This document shows, piece by piece, positions 18,891-27,416 of a stretch of 42,881 nt of DNA. The stretch covers positions 1 through 42,881 of the forward strand of contig DATLGO010000100.1 of NCBI GenBank assembly GCA_035540375.1, in the 5' to 3' direction. The position numbers and the translations under genes were made by a program. Positions within the stretch are counted from its first letter, which is position 1. Each line of letters starts with the position of its first letter. The notes under the pieces were generated by a model. It did no database searches, was not told where the DNA came from, and saw only the letters and a list, made by a program, of their open reading frames with translations. The DNA comes from Candidatus Thermoplasmatota archaeon (GTDB lineage Archaea > Thermoplasmatota > SW-10-69-26 > JACQPN01 > JAJPHT01).

Positions 18891-20051
18891 TCAGAAGAAC
18901 CCGGCCGGCACGACATACGTGAGCGCGAGGAGGAAGCCGATCTGCGCTCCCAAGCCCGTGAAGGCCGCGACGAGAAGGACGCGCAGCACGCGGTTGCGAT
19001 AGAAGTCGCCGAGCTTCTCGACGCGCCGGACGGCCTGGAAATCCCCGATCGTGGGCTTGCGCAGCCAGGCCTCGATGAATCCGACGATGGGCCCCGTGCC
19101 GATCGTCGGCCTCAGGGGCTTGAGCGGCGCGACGACCATCGCGGAGAGGATCGAGAGCGGATGCGCGAGCGCCGCGAGAGCGCCGAGCGCGGCCCCGCCG
19201 CCCGTGAAGAGCGCCCACGTGACGGCGATGTCCTTGAGCTTCTCGAAGTCGCCCGTCGTGACGCCGAGATAGAGCTGCCATGCGAAGACCGCGATCACGA
19301 GGCCGATGAGCGCGAAGCCGATCGCCGCGCCGAGGGGAAACCCCTTGGGGGGCACCGTCTCGAGGGGCGCTCGCTCGGGGATGGTCCGGGGATCCTCGAG
19401 GTATTTCGCGACGCCCGCGACGTGACCCGCGCCGAGCACCGCCACGACCTTCCCGCCCTTCGCGCGGGCCTCCTGGATGCGGGAGGCGAGAACCGCGTCG
19501 CGCTCGTCGAGGACGACCGTCTTGACCGAGGGGGCGATCCGCGCCAGCTCCTCCATCATCGCGGAAAGGGCGTCCTCCTCCATGATCTCGTCCGTGTCGA
19601 GCACCTCGTCGGCGCCCGAGAACGCCTTCATGAATTCCCACGAGATCCGACCCTTCTCGCGCGCGCCCATGCGCCGCCAGGCCCGCTTGAACGTCACTCC
19701 GATGTCGCGGTCCGCGAGGACGAGATCCTTCTTCGAGCCCTCCGCGAATCGGACGGCCTCGAGCATCTCCGCGCCGGGATCCGCGCCGCCCTCCTTCGAC
19801 ATCCGCTTCTGGTGGCTCGCGAGAAGCGTCTGCGCGAGCACGAAGTACGCCTGACCCCCCTTGAGAAGCGCGCTCATGGGCGTCTCCTCCCAGGCCTGCT
19901 TGTCCATGAGAGCCTTGTAACGGGGCGGGTCGAGCTCCACGACGACGGTGTCGGGCTGCACCTCGGCGAGCACCTGCTTCACTTCCTCGACGCTCTTCGC
20001 GGAGACGTGCGCGGTGCCGACGAGAACGACGCCCGGAAGATCGACGCGCAT
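18891..20051 (-). CDS. TraB-family membrane protein
   Basis: The 386-residue protein matches the archaeal/eukaryotic TraB family: GTAHVSAKSVEEV (12-24), TVVVELD (35-41), LADRDIGVTFKRAW and GAGHVAGV, which form the conserved soluble domain (about 1-225). The C-terminal 150 residues have three or four transmembrane helices, as in other archaeal TraB proteins. The ATG at 20051 is preferred over a longer frame, with a TATA box CTTTTAAGTG (20087-20096) giving a leader of about 15 nt. The biochemical role in archaea is not established; related proteins are proposed peptidases or pheromone-shutdown factors. Confidence 0.9.
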   Translation of the reverse strand: MRVDLPGVVLVGTAHVSAKSVEEVKQVLAEVQPDTVVVELDPPRYKALMDKQAWEETPMSALLKGGQAYFVLAQTLLASHQKRMSKEGGADPGAEMLEAVRFAEGSKKDLVLADRDIGVTFKRAWRRMGAREKGRISWEFMKAFSGADEVLDTDEIMEEDALSAMMEELARIAPSVKTVVLDERDAVLASRIQEARAKGGKVVAVLGAGHVAGVAKYLEDPRTIPERAPLETVPPKGFPLGAAIGFALIGLVIAVFAWQLYLGVTTGDFEKLKDIAVTWALFTGGGAALGALAALAHPLSILSAMVVAPLKPLRPTIGTGPIVGFIEAWLRKPTIGDFQAVRRVEKLGDFYRNRVLRVLLVAAFTGLGAQIGFLLALTYVVPAGFF

Positions 20052-20346
20052 GGGGAGGGGACCTTCGGGCACGTTAAGTTCCGGCTCACTTAAAAGTTGG
20101 GAAAAGAGGAAGGCGTCCCCTCCGTCGACGTTCGAACCTTGAACCGACACCGTCATCCTCCGGCGGGAGGGCGCCGCGACCCATGCCGACGCTACGCATG
20201 GGCTCCGTCGGCTGCTCGCCCGTGTGGCCCGGACCGCAAGGCGCGGCTCGAGGGCCGCCGTCGCGACGCGCTCGGCGTGGGCGCCTCGGTTTCGCGCCCG
20301 CGCGGCCGAAGTCGCCGGCGTTTCGGCCGGATCGCCGAACGGACGG
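20052..20346. other. Intergenic gap with a short hairpin
   Basis: No gene is convincing in these 295 bp. Apart from the TraB TATA box, there is a 7-bp inverted repeat (CCCATGC 20180-20186 and GCATGGG 20196-20202). It could belong to a transcript end of the minus-strand gene at 20347 or be a protein site. Short open frames here have the Arg/Pro/Ser composition of chance GC-rich frames. Confidence 0.4.
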
Positions 20347-20874
20347 TCACACCGATTCCTGTCGCGCCTTGATCCCCGTGGGATCGATGCCGTCGCGACA
20401 CAGGGAAGGGATGAGCGCCCGCGCCGTCACGCGCCGCGATCCTTCGGCGGCGTCGAGCGGCGTCACGGAGGCGGTCGTCCGTCCGCGACACGCCACCTCG
20501 AGCGCGAACATGACGACCCGCAGGAGATCTTCGTGAGGGCCTTTCAGCGCGGCCTCCGCATCGTCCTCCTCGATTCCGGTTCCGAACCGCTCCAGGGTCT
20601 CGAACGAAAGCTCGACGTCGCCCCCGGCGCGATCGCGCGTGGTGAAGCAGACTGCCGATCCGGGGACGGCGCGCGCCGGAACGATGCGGACGATGGTTTC
20701 GAGCGCCTTCCGGATCGCGCGATCGTGGTTGGACACTTCTCCGCGCGCCTCGAGGTCGAGAACGACCGTCAGGCCCTTCTCGACATACCGAGAGGCCTCG
20801 GCCGCAAGGGCGGCGCGCAGGATGTCGTCCACCACGGCCGGCGTCATGATGCCCTTCGATCCCGCTTCACGCAT
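20347..20874 (-). CDS. Possible degenerate HATPase-domain protein
   Basis: The 175-residue protein resembles a histidine-kinase ATPase domain that has lost key residues. AIRKALETIVRIVPARAVPGS (about 65-85) matches the N-box region but lacks its Asn. GGDVELSFETLERFGTGIEED matches the G1 region but lacks the Asp. The ending VTARALIPSL matches the last strand. No dimerisation or sensor domain is attached. It is divergent from the MEDS-domain gene at 20910, and starts lie only 36 bp apart. The ATG at 20874 is preferred; ATGs at 20883 and a longer frame are alternatives. Assignment is by eye and tentative. Confidence 0.55.
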   Translation of the reverse strand: MREAGSKGIMTPAVVDDILRAALAAEASRYVEKGLTVVLDLEARGEVSNHDRAIRKALETIVRIVPARAVPGSAVCFTTRDRAGGDVELSFETLERFGTGIEEDDAEAALKGPHEDLLRVVMFALEVACRGRTTASVTPLDAAEGSRRVTARALIPSLCRDGIDPTGIKARQESV

Positions 20875-20879
20875 AAGCA

Positions 20880-20890
20880 CCATACATACC
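20880..20890 (+). promoter_or_regulatory. TATA box of MEDS gene inside a compact divergent promoter
   Basis: ccatacatacc is centred 26 nt before the ATG at 20910, giving a leaderless mRNA. It lies only 6 nt from the start codon of the divergent minus-strand gene, so the two transcription complexes would overlap and probably exclude each other. Confidence 0.55.
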
Positions 20891-20909
20891 GCGGCCGCAA
20901 AGCTCACCA

Positions 20910-21524
20910 ATGGAGGAAATCGATCGTCGTTTCATGCCGCTGAACACCCTCGAGGGGCGATCGGACGTCCGGCCACACATGCACGCGGTCAACGTCTATC
21001 GGGATGGCGACGGGTTGCTCAGGGCCATCACACGCTTCATCGACGACGGCATCGCGGCGGGGGACGTCATGGTATTCGTCCACGCCTTCCGGGACGACGA
21101 GGAAGCCTGGGCGTTCCTCGATCGGGCTCGGCCCGGAGCGCGGACCCTCGCCGAGGACCGGCTCGTGCTCGTGAGCTTCTACCAGACCGCTTTCGAGCGG
21201 GACGGCTCGATCGATGTCGAGCACGTGGCGAGGACCGTTTCGACGCTCATCGACGCGGCCGTGGAGGAGGGGCGATCGGGCCTCCGTTTGTTCGTTGACG
21301 CAAGCCGGACCTACTTCGACTCGGATCGTGTGGACGAGTGGTTCGAGTTCGAGGCCTGGCTCGGCCGTCGCCTCGATTCGGAAGCCGGCCTTGTCTGCGC
21401 CTACCGGGAGCCGGACCTCCGCGATCCCGACGTCGTCGCGCGCGTTCTCGAAACGCACGGCTACCGGTTCGAGCCGGAGCCGCGCCAGCCTTCGACGACA
21501 AGATGGCACGACCGGGCAGTTTAA
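20910..21524 (+). CDS. MEDS-domain sensory protein
   Basis: The 204-residue protein matches the MEDS domain (methanogen/methylotroph DcmR sensory), a RecA-like fold: HMHAVNVYRDGDGLLRAITRFIDDGIAAGDVMVFV (23-57), then LVLVSFYQTAFERDG, and SGLRLFVDASRTYFD near the middle. In bacteria and methanogens the domain occurs in DcmR-type regulators and two-component proteins, where it senses small molecules. There is no DNA-binding domain here, so the output must be a partner, perhaps the divergent HATPase-like protein. Its TAA stop is part of the TATA box (gtttaag) of the next gene. Confidence 0.78.
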   Translation: MEEIDRRFMPLNTLEGRSDVRPHMHAVNVYRDGDGLLRAITRFIDDGIAAGDVMVFVHAFRDDEEAWAFLDRARPGARTLAEDRLVLVSFYQTAFERDGSIDVEHVARTVSTLIDAAVEEGRSGLRLFVDASRTYFDSDRVDEWFEFEAWLGRRLDSEAGLVCAYREPDLRDPDVVARVLETHGYRFEPEPRQPSTTRWHDRAV

Positions 21525-21549
21525 GAGAACCCGTCCTCTTCGCCGGCCG

Positions 21550-22227
21550 ATGGCGACCGGCGGCCCGAGGTACCTCCCTCACGACCCTGTCGAACGCTAC
21601 GCGCTCCTCGCCGGCCTTGCCCTTTCGCTCGCCTTCTTCGTCGTACTGGCCATCGTCTGGGCGGCGGACGAGGCCGCCGGGCGCGCCATGCTCGTGCAGG
21701 CCGTCTCCCACTTCTTCATCGGCCGCGAGACGAGTGTGTCGGTCGGCCTCGCGGGCGGCCTCTCGCCGCTCCTCACCGCGTTTGGCGCCGTTGCGCACGA
21801 CGCCGCGGTGCTCCTCATCGGCTACCCGATGGCCTGCGCCCTCGGTCGGGGCGCCCTGAAGATCCCGTTCATCCACCGCTTCATCGAGAAGCCTGGGGAC
21901 AAGCTCGATGCGTTCGCCCAGCGGACCGAGGCCGCGGGCATCACCATCCTCGCGCTCAGCCTCTGGATCCCGTTCTTTCCAGGCGGCGCCCTCATCGCGA
22001 GCCTGATCGGCCGCGCCGCGGGTTACCGTCCCGCGATCCTCGTGCCGGTGCTCGCGGCGAGCGCCATCATCTCGGTCGCGGCATGGACGCTCTTCGCCGC
22101 CTACGTGTTCGAGAGCGTCGAATCGCCGACGCTCAAATGGGGTCTCGTGGGCGTCGCGGCCGCGATCGGCGCGATCGTGGCCGTCGCGATCGCGATCCGG
22201 AAACGCCGGGCCGCGAAGGCTCAGTAG
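21550..22227 (+). CDS. Small multidrug export protein family (DedA-like)
   Basis: The 225-residue membrane protein matches the Sm_multidrug_ex family: the core SHFFIGRETSVSVGLAGGLSP (51-71), GAVAHDAAVLLIGYP and ITILALSLWIPFFPGGALIASLIGRAAGY show the reentrant-loop pattern that links this family to DedA/VTT proteins. Four to six membrane segments are seen, with a basic C-terminus (RKRRAAKAQ). The ATG at 21550 is 28 nt from the TATA centre at 21522. True transport substrate unknown; the family name overstates what is known. Its last codons overlap the convergent wecB stop by 7 bp. Confidence 0.82.
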   Translation: MATGGPRYLPHDPVERYALLAGLALSLAFFVVLAIVWAADEAAGRAMLVQAVSHFFIGRETSVSVGLAGGLSPLLTAFGAVAHDAAVLLIGYPMACALGRGALKIPFIHRFIEKPGDKLDAFAQRTEAAGITILALSLWIPFFPGGALIASLIGRAAGYRPAILVPVLAASAIISVAAWTLFAAYVFESVESPTLKWGLVGVAAAIGAIVAVAIAIRKRRAAKAQ

Positions 22228-23279
22228 CCGCCCGCTTCCAGGATCTCCCGGATGCGGCGGGACGCGTCGCCCGCGCCGAAACGCGCGCTCGGGGGCTTGG
22301 CCGGCGTGAACGAGCGCCCGGCCTCGACGATCCTGCGGCGATCGCTCCCGACGAGCACGTTCCAGCCGTCTTCGACCGTCTCCGTCCACTCCGTGTTCTC
22401 GCGGAGCGTCACGCACGGCACCCGCAGGAAGTAGGCCTCCTTCTGCACGCCGCCCGAGTCCGTCAGGATGCGCTTCGCGCCCGCTTCGAGCGCGACGAAC
22501 TCGAGATAGCCAGCGGGGGGCACGATCCGCACGTTTCGCGGAATCGCGAGACCGAACTGGTCGATGCGGGCCTTCGTCCGCGGGTGGAGCGGGAAGACGA
22601 TCGTCTCGCCGATCTCGCCGAAGGCCGCGAGGATCTCCTTGAGCGCGGCCGGGTCGTCCGTGTTCGACGGGCGGTGGATCGTGGCAAGGAGGTAGGATTT
22701 GGGCGCGAGGCCGTGGGATCCGAGGACGTCGCGCTTGCGCGCGGCCTCGGCGGCGTCGCGGTGCGCCTCGATCATGACGTCGCCGACGAGATGAACGTTC
22801 TTCGTGATCCCCTCCGCGGCGAGGAGCCGCACCGCCGTCTCCGTCGGCGCGAAGAGCACGTCGGAGGCGTGGTCCGTCAGGATGCGGTTGATCTCCTCGG
22901 GCATCGCGCGGTCGAAGCTGCGCAGCCCCGCCTCGACGTGGGCGACCTTGATGTGCAGCTTCGCGGCCGCAAGCGCCGCCGCGATCGTTGAGTTCGTGTC
23001 GCCGTAGACGAGGACAAGGTCGGGCTTCTCGGCGACGAAGACGCGCTCGAGGCCGGCGAGCATCTCGCCCGTCTGGGCGCCGTGCGACCCGGACCCGACG
23101 CCGAGGTTGTGGTCCGGGCGCGGAATGCCCAGCTCATCGAAGAAGACCTGGCTCATCGCATGGTCGTAATGCTGGCCCGTGTGGACGAGCACCACGTCGT
23201 GCTTCGTGCGGAGCTCGCGCCCGACGGGCGCCTCCTTGATGAACTGCGGGCGCGCGCCGACGACGCTCGCGATCTTCAA
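22221..23279 (-). CDS. wecB: UDP-N-acetylglucosamine 2-epimerase
   Basis: WecB interconverts UDP-GlcNAc and UDP-ManNAc. The 352-residue product matches bacterial and archaeal non-hydrolysing epimerases: MKIASVVGARPQFIKEAPV (1-19), HTGQHYDHAMSQVFF, VYGDTNSTIAAALAA, HVEAGLRSFDRAMPEE, HPRT and LTDSGGVQKEAYFL, which carry the UDP and catalytic residues. The start is a TTG at 23279 overlapping the wecC stop (TTGA), chosen because KIASVVGARPQF is the invariant N-terminus and no ATG or GTG is nearby. It acts with wecC to supply UDP-ManNAcA for surface glycans or N-glycans. Confidence 0.95.
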   Translation of the reverse strand: MKIASVVGARPQFIKEAPVGRELRTKHDVVLVHTGQHYDHAMSQVFFDELGIPRPDHNLGVGSGSHGAQTGEMLAGLERVFVAEKPDLVLVYGDTNSTIAAALAAAKLHIKVAHVEAGLRSFDRAMPEEINRILTDHASDVLFAPTETAVRLLAAEGITKNVHLVGDVMIEAHRDAAEAARKRDVLGSHGLAPKSYLLATIHRPSNTDDPAALKEILAAFGEIGETIVFPLHPRTKARIDQFGLAIPRNVRIVPPAGYLEFVALEAGAKRILTDSGGVQKEAYFLRVPCVTLRENTEWTETVEDGWNVLVGSDRRRIVEAGRSFTPAKPPSARFGAGDASRRIREILEAGGY

Positions 23280-24616
23280 GCCGAACCCCCTTCGAGGCCG
23301 CGACCGACCGCAGAAACGGCGAAGCCCGCCTTGCGCGCGGCCTCCGCGGAAACCGTGTTTCGGCCGTCGACGAGGACACGCGTGCGCGCGAGCTTCGCGA
23401 GGCGGCCCCAATCGAGCGCGCGGTACGCGGCGTGGGCCGTCGCGAGGACGATGACGTCGGCGTCCTTCACGACCGTCTCGAGGTCGGCCTCCACGGGGAA
23501 TTCCTCGAGCCGCTTCGCGAACGGATCGTGGATCGCGACCGTCGCGCCCTTCGCCGCGAGCGCCCGCGCGAGCGGGAGGGTCGGGGCGTGGCGCGTGTCG
23601 TCGGAATCGGGAAGATACGAGGCGCCGAGGATCGCGACACGGCTCCCCGCGACCGACCCGCCCGCGCGGACGAGGGCGCGCTCGACGAGCGCGGCCGCGG
23701 CCTGCGGCGCGGCCTCGTTCACGGCGCGGGCGCGCACGATGAGCTCCGGCGTATAGCGGCCCTTCGTGCCGTGCGCGAGGAGCCACGGGTCCTTCGGGAT
23801 GCAGTGCCCGCCGACGCCGAGGCCGGGGAGATGCACGTGCCTCTCGGGCACCTTGTTCACGAGCTCGCGCACGCGCCACGCGTCCGCGCCAAGCGTCTCC
23901 GCGATGCGGGCGAGCTCGTTCGCGAACGCGATCTGCACGTCGCGGTACGTGTTCTCGGCGGTCTTCACGAGCTCCGCCGTGAGCATGTCCGTCGTGTCCA
24001 GGTCGGCCGACACGATGCGGCGGTAGATGCGCGACGCGCGCTCGGCCGCCGCGGGGGTGACGCCGCCCACGACGCGCGCGAGCGTCGTGAGATTCTTGAG
24101 GAGCTTCCCCGGCATGACGCGCTCGGGGCAGTGCACGAGGTCGAAGTCGCGACCCGCGACAAGGCCCGACGCCTTCTCGAGCGTGGGCCGCGCGAGCCGG
24201 TCCATCGTCGTCGGCGCGATGGTGCTTTCGACGATGACGAGCATACCCTTCCGCAGCCGCTTCCCGACGTCGCCGAGCGCGGCGGCGAGGTGGGTGTAGC
24301 GGGGCTCGAACGCCTCGACGTCGAACGGCGTCTGCACGTTCACGAACACGACGTCCGCCTGCGCGATCGCTTCCGGGTCCGTCGTCGCGCGGAGGCGTCC
24401 CGCGGCGACCACGCGGGCGAGCAGCTCCGGAAGGCCCGGCTCGTTACCCTGGATGGGGTATCGGCCCGCGTTCACCGCGTCGACCTTCGCGCGATCGAGG
24501 TCGAGGCCCGTCACGTCGTACCCGACGTCCGCGAGCTTCGCGGCGACGGGGATGCCGACGTAACCAAGGCCAATGACGACGACGCGCCGGTCTTCCACGG
24601 CGACGCGATGCGCCAT
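23276..24616 (-). CDS. wecC: UDP-N-acetyl-D-mannosamine dehydrogenase
   Basis: WecC oxidises UDP-ManNAc to UDP-ManNAcA in two NAD-dependent steps. The 446-residue protein has the NAD site VVVIGLGYVGIPVAAK (12-27), the catalytic cysteine Cys272 in GVGGHCIPKDPW (267-278), and the UDP-binding C-terminal domain (GASYLPDSDDTRHAP; SRVAILG). The ATG at 24616 is preceded by GGGAG and gives the normal N-terminus; longer in-frame starts add unconserved sequence. It is first in a two-gene operon with wecB, with 4-nt overlap. Confidence 0.94.
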   Translation of the reverse strand: MAHRVAVEDRRVVVIGLGYVGIPVAAKLADVGYDVTGLDLDRAKVDAVNAGRYPIQGNEPGLPELLARVVAAGRLRATTDPEAIAQADVVFVNVQTPFDVEAFEPRYTHLAAALGDVGKRLRKGMLVIVESTIAPTTMDRLARPTLEKASGLVAGRDFDLVHCPERVMPGKLLKNLTTLARVVGGVTPAAAERASRIYRRIVSADLDTTDMLTAELVKTAENTYRDVQIAFANELARIAETLGADAWRVRELVNKVPERHVHLPGLGVGGHCIPKDPWLLAHGTKGRYTPELIVRARAVNEAAPQAAAALVERALVRAGGSVAGSRVAILGASYLPDSDDTRHAPTLPLARALAAKGATVAIHDPFAKRLEEFPVEADLETVVKDADVIVLATAHAAYRALDWGRLAKLARTRVLVDGRNTVSAEAARKAGFAVSAVGRGLEGGSA

Positions 24617-24720
24617 CGCTCCCTTAAGCGTTGGTGGTTCTTCCGCTCGGATGCCGAGCATCGACGGCGGGGTCAGAACGGCCTTCCGGGGGGCGCGCGT
24701 GAGTCCGCCCGGTGAGCCGC

Positions 24721-24822
24721 ATGAAGCTCTCACGTTGGATGATGGTCGCGGCCCTCGCGGGGGCCGCGTGGAACTGGTATCGGAAGAACCGGGCCGAGGA
24801 GCGCGTCGAGACGACCGTCTGA
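24721..24822 (+). CDS. Micro-membrane protein, 33 residues
   Basis: MKLSRWMMVAALAGAAWNWY is a single hydrophobic helix, followed by a charged tail (RKNRAEERVETTV). This looks like a small membrane protein with a cytosolic charged C-terminus. GGTGA lies 5 nt before the ATG. It sits between the divergent wecC and the alanine-rich secreted protein gene. Coding is supported only by composition and the ribosome-binding-like sequence. Confidence 0.5.
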   Translation: MKLSRWMMVAALAGAAWNWYRKNRAEERVETTV

Positions 24823-24879
24823 CGCTCGATCAAAGCCTCCATCCACGGAGTTGAAGGCGGGCGGCGCGGAACCCCGGGC

Positions 24880-25677
24880 GTGGTGCCCGTGTCCGCCCGC
24901 TCGGCCTTCCGCTCCGCGCTCCTCGCGCTCGTCCTTCTCACGCCGCTCGCCGCCGCGCAGGACCCCGTCGCGTACGCCGCCGGGGCCGCCGCGGAGGCCG
25001 CCGCCGACCCCGCCGGCTTCGCGCAGGGCCGCGCCGCCGACCCCGCCCAGGACGTCGTCTTCGCGCTTTGCGTCGCGCACCGCGCAACGGGCCTCACCCC
25101 TGACACCTGTCCCATCCCCCCGGCCCCGAGCGACGAGCCGCCCGCCGCCGAACCCGCGCCCGTCGACCCGGTGAGCGAGCCCGTCGCCGGCGCGCAGGAC
25201 GTCGCCGACGCCGCCCAGGACGCCGTCGACCGCATCGCCAAGGATCCGACCTCGGCCCCCGACGTCCTCGTGGGCCTCGTTGCGACGGTCCGCCAGTTCG
25301 TCACCGACCTCCTCGGCCTCCCGCTTGCCGCCCTCGATGCCGCCACGGCGTCGGCGCGCGGCGCCGCCGACGGCGCGCTCGCCGCCGTCGCGGGCCTCGC
25401 GGGCGCCGGCGCCGACGCGCGCGACGCGACGCTCGGCGCGTCCGACGCGGCCACGGCCGCGGCGAAGGGCGCGCTCGCGGGCGGCGCGGACGCCGTCGCC
25501 GCGGTCGCGGAGGCTGCGCTCGACGCGGTGAAGGGCGCCGTCGAGACGGTGAAGGCGCTCCTTTCGCCCGCCCGCGGCGCGGCGCCCGACCGGGTCATCC
25601 GCGACGGGGCGCCGGTCGACGGCGCGACGCGCGAGGCGAACGGGCTCCTCGAGGGCGCGCTTGGGCTCGTCGGCTAG
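24880..25677 (+). CDS. Secreted alanine-rich helical protein
   Basis: The 265-residue protein has a signal peptide (about 1-26, ending LTPLAAAQD). The rest is over one third Ala, with a Pro-rich hinge (92-115) and a long amphipathic helical region (about 145-235) of imperfect 11-residue periods (DAATASARGAADGALAAVAG; DAATAAAKGALAGGADAVAA), similar in style to LEA or phasin-like helices. Two Cys (64 and 77) may form a disulfide. GTG codons at 24880, 24883 and 24889 are all possible starts. The TAG stop overlaps the folD stop on the other strand (CTAG). Function unknown; a surface or stress-protective helix bundle is a guess. Confidence 0.7.
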   Translation: MVPVSARSAFRSALLALVLLTPLAAAQDPVAYAAGAAAEAAADPAGFAQGRAADPAQDVVFALCVAHRATGLTPDTCPIPPAPSDEPPAAEPAPVDPVSEPVAGAQDVADAAQDAVDRIAKDPTSAPDVLVGLVATVRQFVTDLLGLPLAALDAATASARGAADGALAAVAGLAGAGADARDATLGASDAATAAAKGALAGGADAVAAVAEAALDAVKGAVETVKALLSPARGAAPDRVIRDGAPVDGATREANGLLEGALGLVG

Positions 25678-26549
25678 GCGCGTCGCATCCGCGCCGCGTC
25701 GAGCGTGTTCGCGAGGACCATCGCGATGGTCATCGGGCCCACGCCGCCCGGAACGGGCGTGATCGCGGAGGCGACGGCCGAGACGGGCGCGAAATCCACG
25801 TCGCCGACGAGGCGCGAGCCCTTCGGCGCCGTGGCGTCGGGCACGCGGTTGATGCCGACGTCCACGACGACGGCGCCGGGCTTCACCATGTCCGCCTTCA
25901 CGAACCCGGGGACGCCGATCGCCGCGACGAGGACGTCGGCGCGGCGCGTGTGCGCGGCGACGTCGCGCGTGCGCGAATGGGCGACGGTCACCGTCGCGTC
26001 GATGCCCTTCGTGAGGAGAAGGGCCGCGAGGGGCTTCCCGACGATGGTGGAGCGGCCGAGGACGACGACGTCCTTGCCTTCGAGCGGGACGCGCTCGCGC
26101 GCGAGGAGCTCCACGACGCCGCGCGGGGTCGCGGGCACGAAGCGCGGGTGGCCTTCGAGGAGGAGGCCCTGGTTGATCGGGTGGAAGCCGTCCACGTCCT
26201 TCCCGGGGGAGACGGCGGCGAGGACCTTGCGCGCGTCGATCTGTTTCGGGAGCGGCATCTGCACGAGGATGCCGTCCACCGCGTCGTCCGCGTTCAGGCG
26301 CGCCACGACGTCGAGCACCTCGCGCTCGGTCGCGGTCGCGGGGAGCTTGATCGTCGAGGCGCGGATGCCCGCTTCGCGGGCGGCGCGGTCCTTGCTCGCG
26401 ACGTAGACTTCGCTCGCCGGGTCGTTCCCCACGAGGACGACCGCGAGGCCCGGCGCCGCGCCGCTCCCGGCGAGTCGCTTCACGCCCTCCGCGACCTCCG
26501 CGCGCACCGTCTCGGCGACGCGGCGGCCGTCGAGGAGGCGCGCGCTCAT
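25674..26549 (-). CDS. folD: Methylenetetrahydrofolate dehydrogenase/cyclohydrolase
   Basis: FolD interconverts methylene-, methenyl- and formyl-tetrahydrofolate. The 291-residue protein is full length: VGNDPASEVYVASKDRAA (41-58, with the catalytic Tyr/Lys of the YxxxK motif), DGILVQMPLPKQID, PGKDVDGFHPINQG, VVVLGRSTIVGKPLAALL (NADP site) and ITPVPGGVGPMTIAMVL. The ATG at 26549 overlaps the stop of the zinc-ribbon gene (ATGA), so the two are co-transcribed and probably coupled. The folate produced would also feed the ThyX-type enzyme at 14347. Confidence 0.97.
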   Translation of the reverse strand: MSARLLDGRRVAETVRAEVAEGVKRLAGSGAAPGLAVVLVGNDPASEVYVASKDRAAREAGIRASTIKLPATATEREVLDVVARLNADDAVDGILVQMPLPKQIDARKVLAAVSPGKDVDGFHPINQGLLLEGHPRFVPATPRGVVELLARERVPLEGKDVVVLGRSTIVGKPLAALLLTKGIDATVTVAHSRTRDVAAHTRRADVLVAAIGVPGFVKADMVKPGAVVVDVGINRVPDATAPKGSRLVGDVDFAPVSAVASAITPVPGGVGPMTIAMVLANTLDAARMRRA

Positions 26550-27370
26550 CGCCCGCGGCCTCCGCGGCGGTCGGCGCTGCGGGCCGCGCGCTCCTCGTCC
26601 TTGTCGAGCGTCTCCTCGGGGGGACGCAGCGGGATGCCGAGCGCCTTCGCGCGCTTGTAGTTGCGCTCCTTGCGGGCCTTCTCGCTCTCGGGGAGCTGCG
26701 TGGGCCGCGCGAAGAGGCGCGTGACGTCGCGCGCGACGGCGGTGCCGCGGCGCATGAGGCGCTGCGTGGTCTTGATGCCGTGGACGGTGACGCGGAGGCG
26801 GCCGAGGACGAACTCCTGGCCGACCGCGACCTCGGTCGCGGGATCCACGACGATGTCCTTCGCGATCGTCTTGTCGCCCATGTTCACCGTGAAGCGCAGG
26901 CGGACCTCCTCGAAGTCCTTGAGCCAGAGGGTGAGGATGCGCGAGGCCTCGGCGCTCCCGACGCGCTTCGCGCCCGCAAGCTCGATGCCCGTGACGACGG
27001 CCGCGCGGCCGTCCACGATGAAGTCGTCGCCCTCGGAGACGACGTCGTCCCCCGGGATCTCGATGGAGGTGCGCGCGCTCGTGGCGCCGCGGCTCACGAT
27101 GGCGGGGATCTTGACCTCGGGCGCCTCCTTGACGACGACGCGGTGCGTGGTGCCGCATTCCTCGCAGGTCACGGTCGCTTCGAGGGTGAAGCCGCGGCGC
27201 GCGCCGACGCGGCCCGAGACGACCTTGTGGACGGTCTCCTCGCCGCAGCCCTTGCAGCGGACCTCGACGGACTTCGGTACGCCGGGGGCGGACCCTTCGT
27301 CCTCCTCGTCGACCTCCTCGACCTCGAAATCCTCGAAGTCTTCCTCGGCCGGGGTCTCGCGACGGGGCAT
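26546..27370 (-). CDS. HVO_0476-family zinc-ribbon protein
   Basis: The 274-residue protein starts with an acidic stretch (9-26), then a zinc ribbon: Cys39-x2-Cys42 (CKGC) and Cys69-x2-Cys72 (CEEC). Beta-rich domains follow, and the C-terminus is basic (RKERNYKRAKALGIPLRP). This matches the archaeal HVO_0476 family, whose function is not known. A TATA box CCTTATCG (27394-27401) is centred 28 nt before the ATG at 27370, giving a leaderless mRNA. Overlap with folD suggests a folate- or translation-linked role, which is an inference only. Confidence 0.82.
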   Translation of the reverse strand: MPRRETPAEEDFEDFEVEEVDEEDEGSAPGVPKSVEVRCKGCGEETVHKVVSGRVGARRGFTLEATVTCEECGTTHRVVVKEAPEVKIPAIVSRGATSARTSIEIPGDDVVSEGDDFIVDGRAAVVTGIELAGAKRVGSAEASRILTLWLKDFEEVRLRFTVNMGDKTIAKDIVVDPATEVAVGQEFVLGRLRVTVHGIKTTQRLMRRGTAVARDVTRLFARPTQLPESEKARKERNYKRAKALGIPLRPPEETLDKDEERAARSADRRGGRGR

Positions 27371-27416
27371 GGGCGCGCCTAGGAGGGTGCCTGCGATAAG
27401 GCTTTGGGCGGCCGCA

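Noticed and set aside
20183-20536. Possible plus-strand gene in the gap downstream of TraB
   Set aside because: Pro/Arg/Ser-rich, no promoter or ribosome-binding site, and overlaps the minus-strand gene at 20347.
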